DNA of 64,000 nucleotides. Origin: Daedaleopsis sinensis. Its lineage: Eukaryota; Basidiomycota; Agaricomycetes; Polyporales; Polyporaceae. The DNA is taken from NCBI GenBank assembly GCA_033807695.1, contig CM066305.1, positions 496,001 to 560,000 of the forward strand. The letters run 5' to 3'. Each line of letters opens with the position of its first letter. The stretch's first letter is position 1. The position numbers and the translations under genes were made by a program. Below the pieces are notes generated by a model. That model saw nothing but the letters and a program-made list of their open reading frames with translations. It did not search any database and was not told where the DNA came from. Shown in pieces: positions 34,627-46,412 of this stretch.

Positions 34627-35226
34627 GCCACTGCAGCCATGGGAGTTTGAGTGAGGGACTTATGCTGGGCTTCGCTTTTTCGGTCGTACAGCTATGTCGA
34701 TACGCACGCATGTTGTAGAACCCGCTTTTTTACTGATTCATGTTGTTCAACGCCACCACGCGACGCTCGGCGGACTGCTTGCGCGGGTAAATAGTAGTAT
34801 ACATATCGTGGGAGGAACAGTGAAGCGTGCTGGTACCCAGGTGAGAGACTAGCAGAACAGCATGTATGCAAAATGCAGGTGGACAACGGAGCACGAAACG
34901 GTACTTTATGCAGACCAACAACAATTCAAGTCTGGAGGTAGGAGGGGCAGGGAAACTAAGGAGTACTACCGGCGAGGACAAGCGGTCAACTATAAGCATC
35001 TGTAGAATTCATTTATAGAGCTGGGAGTGTGGGGAACGAGTTGTAAGTGATTGGGAAGGATGATAGTGCGCGATATTGCAAACGAAGCCTGGGTGGAGGA
35101 ACGTCCGGGGAATGTACGAGACAGTAAATATGCGGCGGGGAGAGGGATGAGTTCACATAATTGGTACATGCAGAGAATACGATACGAGTGCGAACTTGCG
35201 GTCGTCAACCGACGCACGGCGGGCCT
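34627..35226. other. convergent intergenic region PP4R3 / WHI3
   Basis: 600 bp between two 3' ends. It should carry both 3' UTRs. Only chance ORFs are present. Confidence 0.45.
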
Positions 35227-38200
35227 CTAAATTGCCGCGGCCGGAGGAAGTGGATGTGCGAGATGGTCGTTGCTAGCGTCAGCACTGGGCTGATCGGGTA
35301 TCGAAGAATGAGCGATGCCGAAGGGAGAGAAGGCGGTATTGCCCGATGAAAAGCCGAACCCCTGTGGGTTGATGCGAGGGAAAGACGTCGACGTAGCGAG
35401 AGAGCCGCCGAACGTCCCAGATGGAGGAGGTGGAGAGAAGAATCTGGGAGGGGGCGGTGAGGTGCTAGTGGTATAGTGGTATGAGGTAGTGGGCGACGTC
35501 ATGCCAGAGGTTTCGCGGCGGATGGCACGGATAGTTTCTGCGGAGTCAGTGTGGCGGGGGTAGGTGTCACCGGGAAAGATGGAGTCACGATGGCCATCCT
35601 GCGAGTCGCGGCTGGGATGGTGCTGTTGCTGCTGCTGCTGCAAGGATGGTCCATTGCCACCACTGTTCGGGGTGCGGACACCAAGCGGGTTCTTGCTGTA
35701 AGACAGACGGATACCGCCGTTCCTGACAAGTCCATTCAAGCTGTCGCCGTATAAGTCGTTCAGCGCTTTCGTCGCAAACTCGACGTTCTCAAACTGAAAA
35801 GCAAAGTCAGCGCCATGCCAACGGACAGAGAAGGCATCGCTACATACCTCGACGAAGCACATAGGACCATTGCTCTTCTGCCGGAAGCAGAGCTTGCGGT
35901 AGCCCTGTTGCTTAGAGAACAACTCCCTCAGGCGGTCCTCCAGGTAGCTCAACGTGTATCCACCGGGAGATGTGGAGGTAGGGAGGTTACCGACATACAA
36001 GGTGTTGATAGGAGGGTTCTGATCGCTTCCAGTGCGTCCGCCTCCAGAGCTTGAACCAGAAGCAGGCGATGGCAATTGCGGGGACGTCGACCCTGATTCT
36101 GTCGAGACAGCCAGTGCTCCGACAGACCGTATGAGCTCATCTTCGTGCCCGCTCTGAGAGCCATTGACGCTAGATGCCTTCGAGTTCGGAAGGGACGACG
36201 ACCCAGGAACGGCCTGTCCAACGTGCCCAGGGTGAGACTGCGGCTCACTGCTGGGAGACTGGGCACGAGGACGCGAGGGCAGGGAAGGATGTGCAGGAAG
36301 GGAGGAAGGGAGGAAGTCAGGAGAGAACGGTGCACTTCGACTGCTTGGTGCGGAATGACCGTTCTGGGAGTTCGGAGCAGTGAGGGACTCGAGTGTCGGA
36401 GGAGACGTCGCAGGGGGAGATTGAGGACGGGGAGGGAGACCCGAAAGATGATGCTGAGGAACTCCCATCTTCCTCAACGCCGCTGAGGCACTCACATCCC
36501 GTAGAGTACCCCACGCGCTAGTCATACCTTCGGACTGAGAGGGCATGCTCTGGATGGGCGGTGGAGAAGGCAAACTGAGGCCATTAGGGACCATACCACT
36601 CTCGGCAGAAAGGAGGGAGTTAGCGCCTTGACGGACCATTTGCTGGGGAACAGAATGGAAGGCCTCGAACGCGTACGAGTGCTGGCGGAGTCTGATGACC
36701 TCCTTCTCCTTGTCCCGGCGCTTGCGCTCGCGTTCACGTTCGTCCTCTTCAGCACGCTCTCGTGGCCCACGGGTACCGAAGGCGTTGATGCCGAGAGCGG
36801 CGAAGTCGCTACGCCTACGATCGACTTCATCATCGCGTCCTTCGAACATCCTGTCGCGCCTCTGACCCAGTCCGCCTAGGTCAATACCCATGGCGCCCAG
36901 TGCACCGAGTTGCTTGTCACGCTGCGCAAGTGGTGCTTCACCGGCGGTTGGTAGCCCAGGTAGACCTGACAACGTGTCAGGAGCTGCTGCGCCCGGGACG
37001 CCACCTGGGAAAGCGGGTAGTCCCAGGGGACCAACGCCAGGGCCACGCTTCGTGTGCAGGTTCTTCTTCGCCATCTCCGCCTTCAGGACCGCACCTTTCT
37101 CCACGTCAACACGGCGACCTTGAAGGACGTCACGGGCTTCAAGCGCTTCACTTCGCGTACGGAACTTCGCGAAGCCAATGATTTGCTTGCGAGGCGGCTG
37201 CATGGGCATGTTGTTCTGCATGTAATGTGCCTCGTCGTTCGGAGCCGAGGCAGGCCAGGACGTCATTGGCCCATCTCGCCCGCCGTCAATCAGCACGCCG
37301 CCCTGATTCATGGTGACGAGGTTGTACGGATCGTTGGATCCGCCAAACGACATAGGCAGCCCTTGCGCGCGACCACCTTGACCGTTTGCGTTGCCATAAG
37401 ACGTAGACTCCTTGTTCGGGATCTTGAGCGTTGCAGCCTCGAAGCCAGCAGAGAATGTGAACATGTTTTGGAATTCACGTTCCTGATAGCAAGAATAGCT
37501 CTCAGAACAGTCACATGGGAGGGGAAATCGAACCATTACGTACCGACATGTCATCTGGGAACCCCACAACAAAGATGGTCGATATCTCCTCCTGCGCCTG
37601 TGAGTTGGGCGCGGGGCCGTTCGTGTGATTCATGTTCGGAGCGCCCGTGACTCCACTTCCTTGGCCGCTGCTCTGATTAGGACCCGAAGTAGGAAGATGG
37701 CTTGGGAACTGCTGCGTGTGATGAGGGTGGCCAAGGGAGTGGCCACCGAGACCATTCGCATACGACGTCTGGAAAGGGGACTGGTGCGAGTGCTGCATGG
37801 TCTGACCATTCGTGAGAAGATTCTGTCCGGTGGGAACGCCCTGTTGCTTCTGGAGGAGAGTGGGCGCAGAATCTGCAGAACGGAAGGGGTCGGGGTTGCC
37901 AAATATCTGCTTCCCGTTTGTAGCAGCACCGTTGAGCGCAGGGCCGTCGGGAGCGAAAGCATATCGCCCGGCGTGTTGGAGTGACTCGAGGGTGTGAGGC
38001 AGGGTAGGCTGTGACTGTGGTGAGGTAAGGCCGGACAAGGTGTTTTGGGAGGCTCCGTATAGATCGTTCGACGAGGGGTATGTAGAGGAGAATGAGGAGG
38101 AAGTATCGCGGAAGGAGTTGGGGTGTCGCGTACGGTTGGGGAAGGAGGTGAATTGTGTCGACGTCCTAAATGGGGCCGCAGAGAAGCTGCCGTTGGCCTT

Positions 38201-38638
38201 TGAGAAATTATGAGCATCGGGCTCCGTCGAGGATAGTGAGTAGTCAGAAGTGGGGAGTCCGATGCTATTGATGCTGTTGTACATTGAGTGGGTGGTATTG
38301 TTTTGCGATCCTTGTGCGAAGATGTCAGAATTGTGCTGTGCGGACTTGAGATGGTTGACTAGTGCATGATGGTTTGGGGACTCTGCGCGAGGGAATGGTT
38401 GGGATTGCATGGAGATATGGTATGGAATGGAGGGTGATCCAACGGATGATGCGGTCGAGAGGGAGCCAAAAGTCGTGGCAGACGCGCCTGCGGCCTCCGA
38501 GTCCGACGAGGATACGGGCTCTGCATCCCCTTGAGCGTCGATATTGTCGAGGAGGGATCGGTTGAGGTAGCCCTCGTCGGATGGCTGGGAGGAGGCAAAA
38601 GAGGGAGCGGGGCGTCGGGCTGCCATGGAGGAAGTCAT
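35227..38638 (-). CDS. WHI3: Whi3-family RNA-binding protein
   Basis: RRM protein that in yeasts binds mRNAs such as G1 cyclin transcripts and controls cell size, memory and polarity. About 1,100 residues with two RRM-like regions. An N-terminal one is split by an intron and carries a large insert ([32 protein letters not shown], later [20 protein letters not shown]). A canonical C-terminal one has [79 protein letters not shown]. The last phrase is diagnostic for the Whi3 group. Long Ser/Gln/Asn/Pro-rich segments surround them, including a short polyglutamine run (about 35620-35643). Such regions drive condensate formation in Whi3 relatives. Start 38638; an in-frame ATG at 38623 is also possible. 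Confidence 0.92.
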
Positions 38639-39984
38639 ATCGAACAGTGGGACAACAATAGTGTACGAGCGAGGAAGAGGGGCACTAGGACAGGAAGAGA
38701 GGACGACGAAGAGCGAGAGGCGAGTTCAGAACATCAACAGCCAGGGCGGCGACAAGGAGAGCGAGGCGAGAGAACGCGTATGGCCGTCGTATAAATACAG
38801 ACAGGCAAGAACTAGAGCGGCGGGGGGAGTAGAGTAGGCGGAGGCGACGTGCGAGGTTGGGGGGGATGCGCGACGCGTGCGAGTGAAGTTGAACGAGCGA
38901 GCGACGCGGGGGATTGTTCAGAGCAACGCGCGATGCAGCGAGGGAGATGACAGCAGAGAGCAATAGATAGGAAGGGTTGGGGGGACGTTTCGGACAGCGA
39001 GGGGAGGGATGCGCTCGCTGTGGCTGGCGTCGAGCAGAGGCTCTGATCGAGGGTGTGGGTCAGAAGGCGGGCGGCCGGACGCCCCGGACTGCACAACGCC
39101 CCCATTCAGCCCGCGCCCCTTTCCCACGCACGGGCCATTCCGTGTACAAACCTTGACAAACCTAACCTTAATTTCCAAAACAAGCCATCCACGTGACTAA
39201 ACCCTACACTCACCGGCGTCTCTACTCCGCCCTCCCCAAGGCGCCCAAGGCGTCGTCATTGTTCGCCGAGAGGGGCAGCTGCATACAGCCAGATTTTTCC
39301 ATTGTGCAGGACGACAATGGAGGCTTGATGTTTGACAATCAAGTATGGGCAAGTCGCCATCGATGAGAGTGCAGCAGAAGAGGGCCAGCGGGCAGAGAGA
39401 AAGAAAGAGCGAGCATGGCGATGGACATGGTGGAAGGAAGAGGGAGAGGGAGGGAGGAAGGAGGCTCGGACGCCCCAGTCTCGTGGGCCACGCGAACTCC
39501 GGCCCCTTCACAGTGATGCTCGATATGCTCAACCGAAACCCATCTCAGTTCTCTCCTTCTTCCGCGTGCAATTTCGCGACGTACATTATACCCAGTCGGG
39601 CTCGCCGCCTTGTATTTGACCCACAGAGCGATATTAAATTCTACATGTCGCTACACATATGACACTAGCACTATCTACGATATGATAACCCCCAACGTGT
39701 ACAGACAACGCAAATAACCGGTCCGAATGTCTGGTGCACAATTCACGCGTAAGACTGGGAGGAACAATTGGCACTAAGGTGGGAGACAGGGATGAATCAA
39801 ACCGAGGTCGTCAATAACCACCGCCGCAGAGGGCACTAGCAGCGAAAATTAGAGGTCAATGCCATAGGAGCATCTACGAGAGAATTAATCAACGGGTCTC
39901 CGCAGAACTCTACCAGCGTGAAAGCTCACCTCAACACCGCCAGTCCCTTCATAGCAGTCTCCCTCGTCCTAAGCCCTCCAAACA
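38639..39984. other. long upstream region of WHI3
   Basis: About 1.35 kb without a recognisable gene. The first 300 bp are purine-rich on the plus strand (CT-rich on the WHI3 sense strand), suggesting a long 5' leader and core promoter. A CACGTG palindrome lies near 39190. The rest shows only short, compositionally biased ORFs. Confidence 0.45.
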
Positions 39985-40443
39985 CTATGCCCCCGCATAC
40001 TGGGCCATCATAGCCTCGACCTCCACACCCGCTACGAAGCTCACGATCGTCATGATCACGATAGCCCACAGTGCCGCCGTGATAAAACGCCACCGTGCTC
40101 GATGTGTCGCCTCCGCGATTGCATGAGGCGAGCGTGGATCGTAGTAGGGGAGCAACTGTGTCTGCTGAGCTATTGGCGTAGGGCCGTAGCACACAGCGTG
40201 TGCGGGGAACGAGAGTGGCGACGACGAGGGGCTTTGTGAGCTCCCAGGGACCGCCTGTCCCGCCGGCAGATGGTGTGGGGACGGGTCTGGGTGCTCTGAG
40301 TACGCTGGCGGAGGACTGGGAGGCTTTCCCGACGCCGACTGTTGAGGAGGGAAAGCAGACATGAGTGCACAACGAGGATGAGGTGGTGAGGCCGCAGACG
40401 AGCTGGCTGGTGTGAGAGGTAGTAACCGCCATGAAGTCATCAT
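39985..40443 (-). CDS. small proline-rich single-pass membrane protein
   Basis: Uninterrupted frame of 152 codons (125 if the ATG at 40362, MSAFPPQQSASGK, is used). The N-terminal two thirds are Pro/Ser-rich with PPSPPPAYSEHPDP, then YGPTPIAQQTQLLPYYDP, a charged AEATHRARWRF, one hydrophobic span (ITAALWAIVIMTIVSFVAGV) and a short polar end (EVEAMMAQYAGA). The PPAY motif could be a WW-domain ligand. The layout resembles small orphan membrane proteins common in agaricomycetes. No function can be assigned. It sits 97 bp downstream of the TMEM135-like stop at 40541. Confidence 0.55.
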   Translation of the reverse strand: MMTSWRLLPLTPASSSAASPPHPRCALMSAFPPQQSASGKPPSPPPAYSEHPDPSPHHLPAGQAVPGSSQSPSSSPLSFPAHAVCYGPTPIAQQTQLLPYYDPRSPHAIAEATHRARWRFITAALWAIVIMTIVSFVAGVEVEAMMAQYAGA

Positions 40444-40457
40444 AACCCTAACCCTAA
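40443..40457 (-). repeat. interstitial telomere-like motif (TTAGGG)2
   Basis: On the minus strand the sequence TTAGGGTTAGGGTTA ends exactly at the ATG of the small membrane-protein frame. It matches two and a half fungal telomere repeats. In fungi such teloboxes act as binding sites for Tbf1/Myb-like factors. Function here is inferred. Confidence 0.6.
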
Positions 40458-40540
40458 TTCACAAACATGGACCACCGGCAACAATCCCAAAGCGATTCAT
40501 ATGAACTTTACAAAGAACTTGAACAACGATGCTCTACTGG

Positions 40541-42901
40541 TCACGCGTTGCTACTGAACTTCTCTGACACCCGCCGCTCAGCTACGCATCCAGATGATCC
40601 CACTAGGCTTTGCAAAATCCGGCGGACGATCCCCGATAGGTATTGCGGTCGATTCTGTGGACCGGAATGCGTAAGGACGCTCGCCCGACATGGACATACT
40701 CGGACAGCACTGTACCTCGTAGATAGCCTGTCAACAAAACATCACCACATGTGACATCAGTCAGTGACAGAGCAGCAAGCATGCGAGGCCAAACGCTCAT
40801 GCACACACCATGATCACCGCCAACGCCATCCCGGCCACCTAAAGGATCGAATCCCCTAGCATTCAAACACCCGCACACACCCCAGCAGAAAGCCAAACGA
40901 CGCACAACAGTGTCCCCGTGCCTCCCGGTCTGCGGCACCCACCCCCAACCCCTCGCGACGATCCACGCGCTCCCCAGCGCGCGCGGGAAGATGTACAGGT
41001 TGAACATCTCCCGTCTTCGCGCGGCCTCGATCCAGAATGCCACGCTCGCGACGAACCCGACGGCCCAGAAGGACTGCTCGGACACCAGCGCCTCAGACAC
41101 GCCGCACGGCAGGCCCGCCACCGCCCGCTGGAGCAGCGTGTCCCGGGTTCCCCGCCGGACGCGCACGAGGTATCTGTACAGATTGTGCTTCCCGCAGAAG
41201 AGCGCTGTCGGAGCGCCGAGAGGATGCGGATGTGAGAGCCTGAGTGAGTACGCTAGGTCGACAGTTACAGTGGGGACGCACCGATGTAGATGAGCACATA
41301 CACGCCCTGCATCGTCGACGTGCGCGCCGCGCCAAGCAGCGCGCTCAGGGTCTCCCGCACGGGGTTCGCGAGCAGCACGCGGTGGCGCAGAGCGACGAGG
41401 GGCCCTATGTGGGCGACAAGGTATCCCGGCAGCATCCACTTGAACACCCGCCAGAACTGTGCGGGGGCGTTGCCCACGCACGTGTCCGCGGCGGGATGGA
41501 GAGCTGCACAGGGTAGGACGTTGTCTGAGGACAGCGCAGGCGTCGCCCCCGTGGTCTCGGATATCCACCGGGAGAGCGCTTCCCAGTTCGCGGGGGTGAT
41601 GTCCTACAATGCACATGTGGTGAAGAAGTCGAATTGAGCTAGGTCGCTCGCGCTCACCTTTCTCCTCATCAGTGTTTGGACGTCCGCTGGATCGAACGCG
41701 CTCCTCTGGATCAAGTCCCGGTTCATCTTCAGAGCTCTTGCCGGGACTTGACACGCGCCATCGAGCCTGAGCAATGGACGAAGCCAATCGTGTCAATCTA
41801 CGAATTGTGCTCTTGCCATGCGGGACATACCAAGGCAACAGTGACGGAGGAGTGATTGTCTCGGGATGCATGGTGAAGCTGTACATCAGCTGCCCTAAGC
41901 TAGAGTCGCGGCCGCGCGGTGAGAATGACGTTCTCGTGCATATAGATGTTCAAGAGATGCGGACCTCAGTGCATACACCAGCACGTCCCCGTGAGGTACC
42001 CGAACGGAATACCGCGTCGACACAACGTTCCACAACCCTTGCATGCCCCTTCATGTGATAGTGCGCTCAGTGAGCAATGTCTCTTGACAGACAACAGCAA
42101 AATACACACCTCGCTAGCAGCTCTTGTGAAATCCCGGTGCGTTCACTGCGCCGCTCGCAAGTGATCGCTACCGCACCCGCTATCGCTCCGGCTATGGCCG
42201 GGAAGAGCAAAAGTTCGAAATCGCTGGGAACAGCTGCGCTTATCCCGCCGTTTGATTTGCGTAGCGGCGTGTTACTAAACCCTGTGACCCGCAGATTCTC
42301 GCGGAGGCGAAAAACCGGCATCGTCCCAAGGAGTAACTTGTACACAGCAACGAAGCAGCCTAGCGGCGACGAGTCAGGGGAAGGTGTATTAGAAAAGAGA
42401 GGACGCTAGCATACCTAACATCGCTCCGAACCGTATCGACCGATCACCGAACAATGCGTGACGGATGACCTTCAGGCGCACGTCTCTGCGAGATTATAGT
42501 GGTCCGCGACACGATGTCCATGGACGTCAGCATTAGAAAGTAGCAGGATAGCAGGAACCCAGGACTTACGGAGCTATTTTCCCTAACTTCACCAGGACCG
42601 ACAACAGGCTCATTGAGGAGCGTACCATGAATCCTAGCGCTCCCGCTCCTGCAATACGTATAGACAGCTCAATGTCAGTGACTCGGGGATGAGGACCAAG
42701 AGAACGCGGCATGTACGCACGTACAGCTGCCTGGCAGGTGTCAGCCAAACAAATCAACAACGTCTCCCTCTCCATCCCTTTTGCGCGACCACATCCAGCC
42801 ACCCCGTCCCCTCGCATCTGGTCGAGGTCCGGTGTTCCCGGCCGGCGCGCAGAGTCGACGTCAACCGTCTTCGTTGTAGCCGTAGCAATCACTGTAGCCA
42901 T
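40541..42901 (-). CDS. TMEM135-like membrane protein, copy 1 (divergent)
   Basis: Multi-pass protein of the TMEM135 type (peroxisomal/mitochondrial in animals). Spliced blocks align with the neighbour at 43694-46412: [154 protein letters not shown], and a C-terminal exon NRPQYLSGIVRRILQSLVG. Intron positions match the paralogue, so the tail is intact (TGA 40543-40541). The N terminus does not: the block before GALGF is short and poorly conserved and the paralogue's SFENLVVLANYEEHL is missing. The copy has drifted more than its neighbour and may have a new or truncated N terminus. The start at 42901 is uncertain (ATG at about 42776 possible). Confidence 0.75.
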
Positions 42902-43693
42902 GTAGTCGAAGATTTGAGGCTAGTGTCCGCAGCGACAGGCCACCCAGAGCGCAAGGAGGCGGGAGAGTGTCGTGGCTCGCGGGCGTACGCGTACGCACCA
43001 ATCCCACTAAGCCCCGGCTACTAAATATCTTTAGTCCAGTCCTGCTTCCCGAACCGCGCGCACCCAGTAGCCATTACTCACCGCGCACCGACCCGCCGAG
43101 AACCCGCCTTGGAGCTTCCTCGATGCACCGGTTCAGGACTTCGTGAGAGCACGCGCTGCTCCTAACTGCTCCTCTCTCACCCGCCGTGTGAGGAGTTCGG
43201 AAATCGGTGCACCCGCGCAAGAGTTAGTCGTGCTGCGCGCGACATGGGGCAAAAGGGGCCTCGCCTTCGCGGGTTCGCAGGTGAGCGTCGAGATTCGGGA
43301 AGCGGGCGCGGGCCTTCGAATATGCTGTTCGTGGATGCAAGTGCGCGCGCAGCTGACGGCATACAAGCGTTAGAAGAGCAGAAGAGCAGTATCGTGTCCC
43401 ACCGTATGCATCAATGGTAGATCCTTGCGCGTGCGAGACGTACGCAGAATGCCAACTTCACGCGCATATAGCCCCTTTCGCTCACCGCATGACCCAGGGC
43501 GGGCGTAACGCCTGCAAATATACTCCAATGCGCACTCTCACGACCCGAGATTGCTGGCGAAGCGGATGTTATTTGGACTGAGGTTGCAAACTCTGAAGGA
43601 CAGTATTAGCATTCCGGTTAGAGTATTCGATACAAGTAGGAGTATGAAGTTTGTCAGAAGGTTCGTCGGCGTACGCTTCTACATGGCCGCTAC
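42902..43693. other. intergenic between the two TMEM135-like copies
   Basis: About 790 bp separating tandem paralogues. It contains the promoter of copy 1 and 3' flank of copy 2. I looked for a missing N-terminal exon of copy 1 here and found none. Confidence 0.4.
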
Positions 43694-46412
43694 TTAATTC
43701 GGTCCAATGAACTGGTACAATATCCTGCGCACAAGCCCAGAGAGATATTCGGGGTTGTTCTGCAGGGATCGTTGTGAGCGCGATGACGATGAGACCTTAC
43801 ACTTAGCTTACTGACCTGATATGTGCTCTGTACGGCAGAAAGAAGCAGTTAGGAAAGGGCTTCGGCCAATCATACAACAAGGAGAAACGCACCATGACCA
43901 TGCCCATCCCAACTGCTGTCAGCAGGGGCTCCCCAAGCCTGCCAAAAGGGACGACCCAGCCCTTCCCTCTCGCCATGGTCCAGGCACTCTCCATCCCCTT
44001 GGGCAGGACATACATAGCCAATTCCTCTCGGCGGTGTTTGTCCTCGACGAACAAGGACAATCCACATAGGAAGCCGCCAAGGACGTACGATGGCTTAGAA
44101 ATTAGTAATTCCATCCATCTCGCCGGCAGTCGTTTTGCTAGCCAAGCGAGGAGCGAGTGCGCCCCGGAATTTCTAAGCGACAGAAGCTTCTCGTATAGGT
44201 TATGCTTGCTGCAAAAGTACACTGGAAGCCTACGCGTCAGCACCATACTTTCCTGAACATTCGAATGGATAGCTCACTTTGATAGATCAGGACGAACGTG
44301 CCCAAGAAAGCGGAGCTCCTGCCTGTACCCCACGCGGCCCGGAGCAGCATGCGCGACGGGTCTTTCATGAGCTTGTCGCGGCGGAATAGCATCATCGGAA
44401 TGAAGTGTAAAGCGCCATAAATCGGAAGCATCCATCGGAAGACCTCAAAGAAATGAGCGACCTGAACCGTGATGCAAGAGTCGATATCCGGGTGAATAGC
44501 GGCACAGGGTGCGAAGGGGTGTCCGAATGACCGCATGCCCTCAGGTAGACGGGCCTGTGCTATACGCTCTATCAACGTGTTGTAATGTTTCCGAGTGATG
44601 TTCTGCTGGGCTATCAACAAACTCGAAACATGGCCGAAGGACAAGTGAACGAACCTTGTATGACAATAGGCGTTCCATCGCCGAGGGGTCGAAAGTACCT
44701 TCGCGAACGAGGGTCATATTAGTGAAAACCCCTTCTTCGGGCACTTTCGACGCCACTTGAATCCTGCCAGAAGAGCATCAGCAACCGATTGTAATGTGCA
44801 TATAGTGTACTTTACCACTTGTTGTACGAATGCGGTAACGTGTCTGGTCGTAATAAGAAACTGTACATGATCTGCGCACAGCTTCGAGCGGAATTGAGCC
44901 TATACACGATACGCAGGTGTTCATACAGCTCACCATAGAGAAAAAAGTAACACGTCTCCGTGTGGGATCTTAAAGCCATGTTTGTCGGACATGGCGTTGA
45001 ACGAGCCTTGCAGCCCGCTGAGAATAGGTCAGCTCAGCTTGAGTTGCTTGTCCATAGCACAACGCACCGAACAAACATCTGCTGTGCAATCCCCACCCGT
45101 CTTGTTCGCTTCTCGAACATGATAGCGACCGCACCCGCGACCGAGCCAGCGAATGCAGAGTACCACCAGCGTGTCTTCTTCCGCACCCAGACTTGATGAG
45201 CCTGGGCACTTGCAGATAGCCTGGCTTGGCGAGCGACGCGTCCACGCTCGAGGGCGGGTGGTCCGAGCTCTATTTCGTCTAGTGCGGTGTCATCAGGAGG
45301 CAACTCTGACGAGTTCACTGCCTTTCGCTTGAGTGACTGGCGGAACAGAGAACGTTCGCGCGTATGTGTGCTTGCTTTGAGTTGCGGCTGAGGTAGGTAG
45401 ATAGGGAGCGCATTGAGGATAAATTTATAGAGGGCGACGAATGATCCTGTATGATGGTAGAGAATGAGGGTTGCGAGGCAAGAAGAGCATGTGATGGGGG
45501 TACTGACCCAGCATTGCTGCGAAGCGAACAGAGTCTTCACCAAGGAGAGCATGTCGTATAAGGCTTAGACGGAGTCGTCTAGGGATGTTTTAGTGCATGC
45601 GCAGACAGGGTTGGAGTGGCGCGGCGCGTCCACGACGGACAAATGACGATGTTCCCCACCGGAACTAGCGTAGGACCAGCTCTGTGACTGCTACTACTGA
45701 ACCCCTAGTCACATACTAGCTAGTAGGCACTATCCAGGTCTGGAACTAGCCTAGTAGCTAGTCTATGATCAGGAGTTCAGTCAGAAAGCTGGCTCCTGCG
45801 CTAGTTCGGTGGGGAACATCACCCATGGCACGAACTTAAGGGCAAGGGCCCTTTCCCCTCCCATCGGAAATCGGAGGGACATGCATGATGTATCACTTCC
45901 TTCATTTTCGCGCGCGCTGAGGCTTGAAACGAGGAAATGATCGGTATCCCACGACTGTCCCACCCATTTCCTCAGGTAGGGAAGAGGGCCAAGTTTCCCC
46001 GTCGTGTTCCCCGTCGTGTTTCCACGACAGGTTGAGGACACACTGCTTACTTCGGTACTTTCTTGATCCTCGACAACAGAAGGATGAAGTTGACTCCCGA
46101 ACGGATTGCGAACGCAAGAGTACCAGACCCTGTACATTTGTCGCGTCATTGGCTAGCAGACAGAACGGAAAAGAACGCACGTAAAGCCCCGCGACAAGCA
46201 TGTTCAAGACACTCTCCCAGATCATGCAGCTCGACCGGCTTCTCGCCGCGGTCCCTCCAAACGACCTTCCTCGCCTCCCGGAGGTGCTCCTCGTAGTTTG
46301 CGAGCACGACGAGGTTCTCGAACGAGTTCATGGCGCGTCGAGGCGTGAAGTGGATGTAAGACGGCACACGGCCGAGTTTCGGAGGGCTATCCGGAGTGTG
46401 TAGGGAGGCCAT
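43694..46412 (-). CDS. TMEM135-like membrane protein, copy 2
   Basis: Full-length member of the fungal TMEM135-like family, about 620 residues. The start at 46412 gives MASLHTPDSPPKLGRVPSYI, then SFENLVVLANYEEHLREARK, VVWRDRGEKPVELHDLGECL, EHACRGALR. Across an intron comes SGTLAFAIRSGVNFILLLSR. After a 472-bp intron follow LSLIRHALLGEDSVRFAAML, GSFVALYKFILNALPIYLPQ, FAGSVAGAVAIMFEKRTRR, VFRWMLPIYGALHFIPMMLF, AAWGTGRSSAFLGTFVLIYQ, YFCSKHNLYEKLLSLRNSGA, ISKPSYVLGGFLCGLSLFVE, ELAMYVLPKGMESAWTMARG and the tail NNPEYLSGLVRRILYQFIGP. In animals the family acts in peroxisome/mitochondrial lipid handling; the fungal role is unknown. It is divergent from the Pmp47-type carrier, 297 bp between start codons. 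Confidence 0.85.
45649..45820. mobile_element. 172-bp foldback palindrome in an intron (MITE-like)
   Basis: The ends are gatgttccccacc (45649-45661 region) and its complement ggtggggaacatc (45808-45820). The arms continue for about 80 bp each with few mismatches: left gaactagcgtaggaccagct against right read in reverse gaactagcgcaggagccagc, then tgactg in both and actagctagtag against actagctactag near the centre. Almost the whole element can fold into one hairpin. It lies in the 472-bp intron 45579-46050 of TMEM135-like copy 2. No convincing target-site duplication is visible, so class is unknown. Confidence 0.65.

Noticed and set aside
33636..34718. 360-codon plus-strand ORF overlapping the PP4R3 tail
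   Set aside because: Starts in the true PP4R3 exon then runs through an intron into another frame rich in Arg/His/Pro; the PP4R3 frame ending at 34626 is the real one.
40603..41886. 427-codon minus-strand ORF across TMEM135-like copy 1
   Set aside because: It reads through introns in a mixture of real and unreal frames; the spliced model aligned to copy 2 explains the region.
45034..45552. ATG at 45552 as start of TMEM135-like copy 2
   Set aside because: That frame begins inside an exon of another frame (LSLIRHALLGEDSVRFAAML) and misses the conserved N-terminal exons found upstream to 46412.
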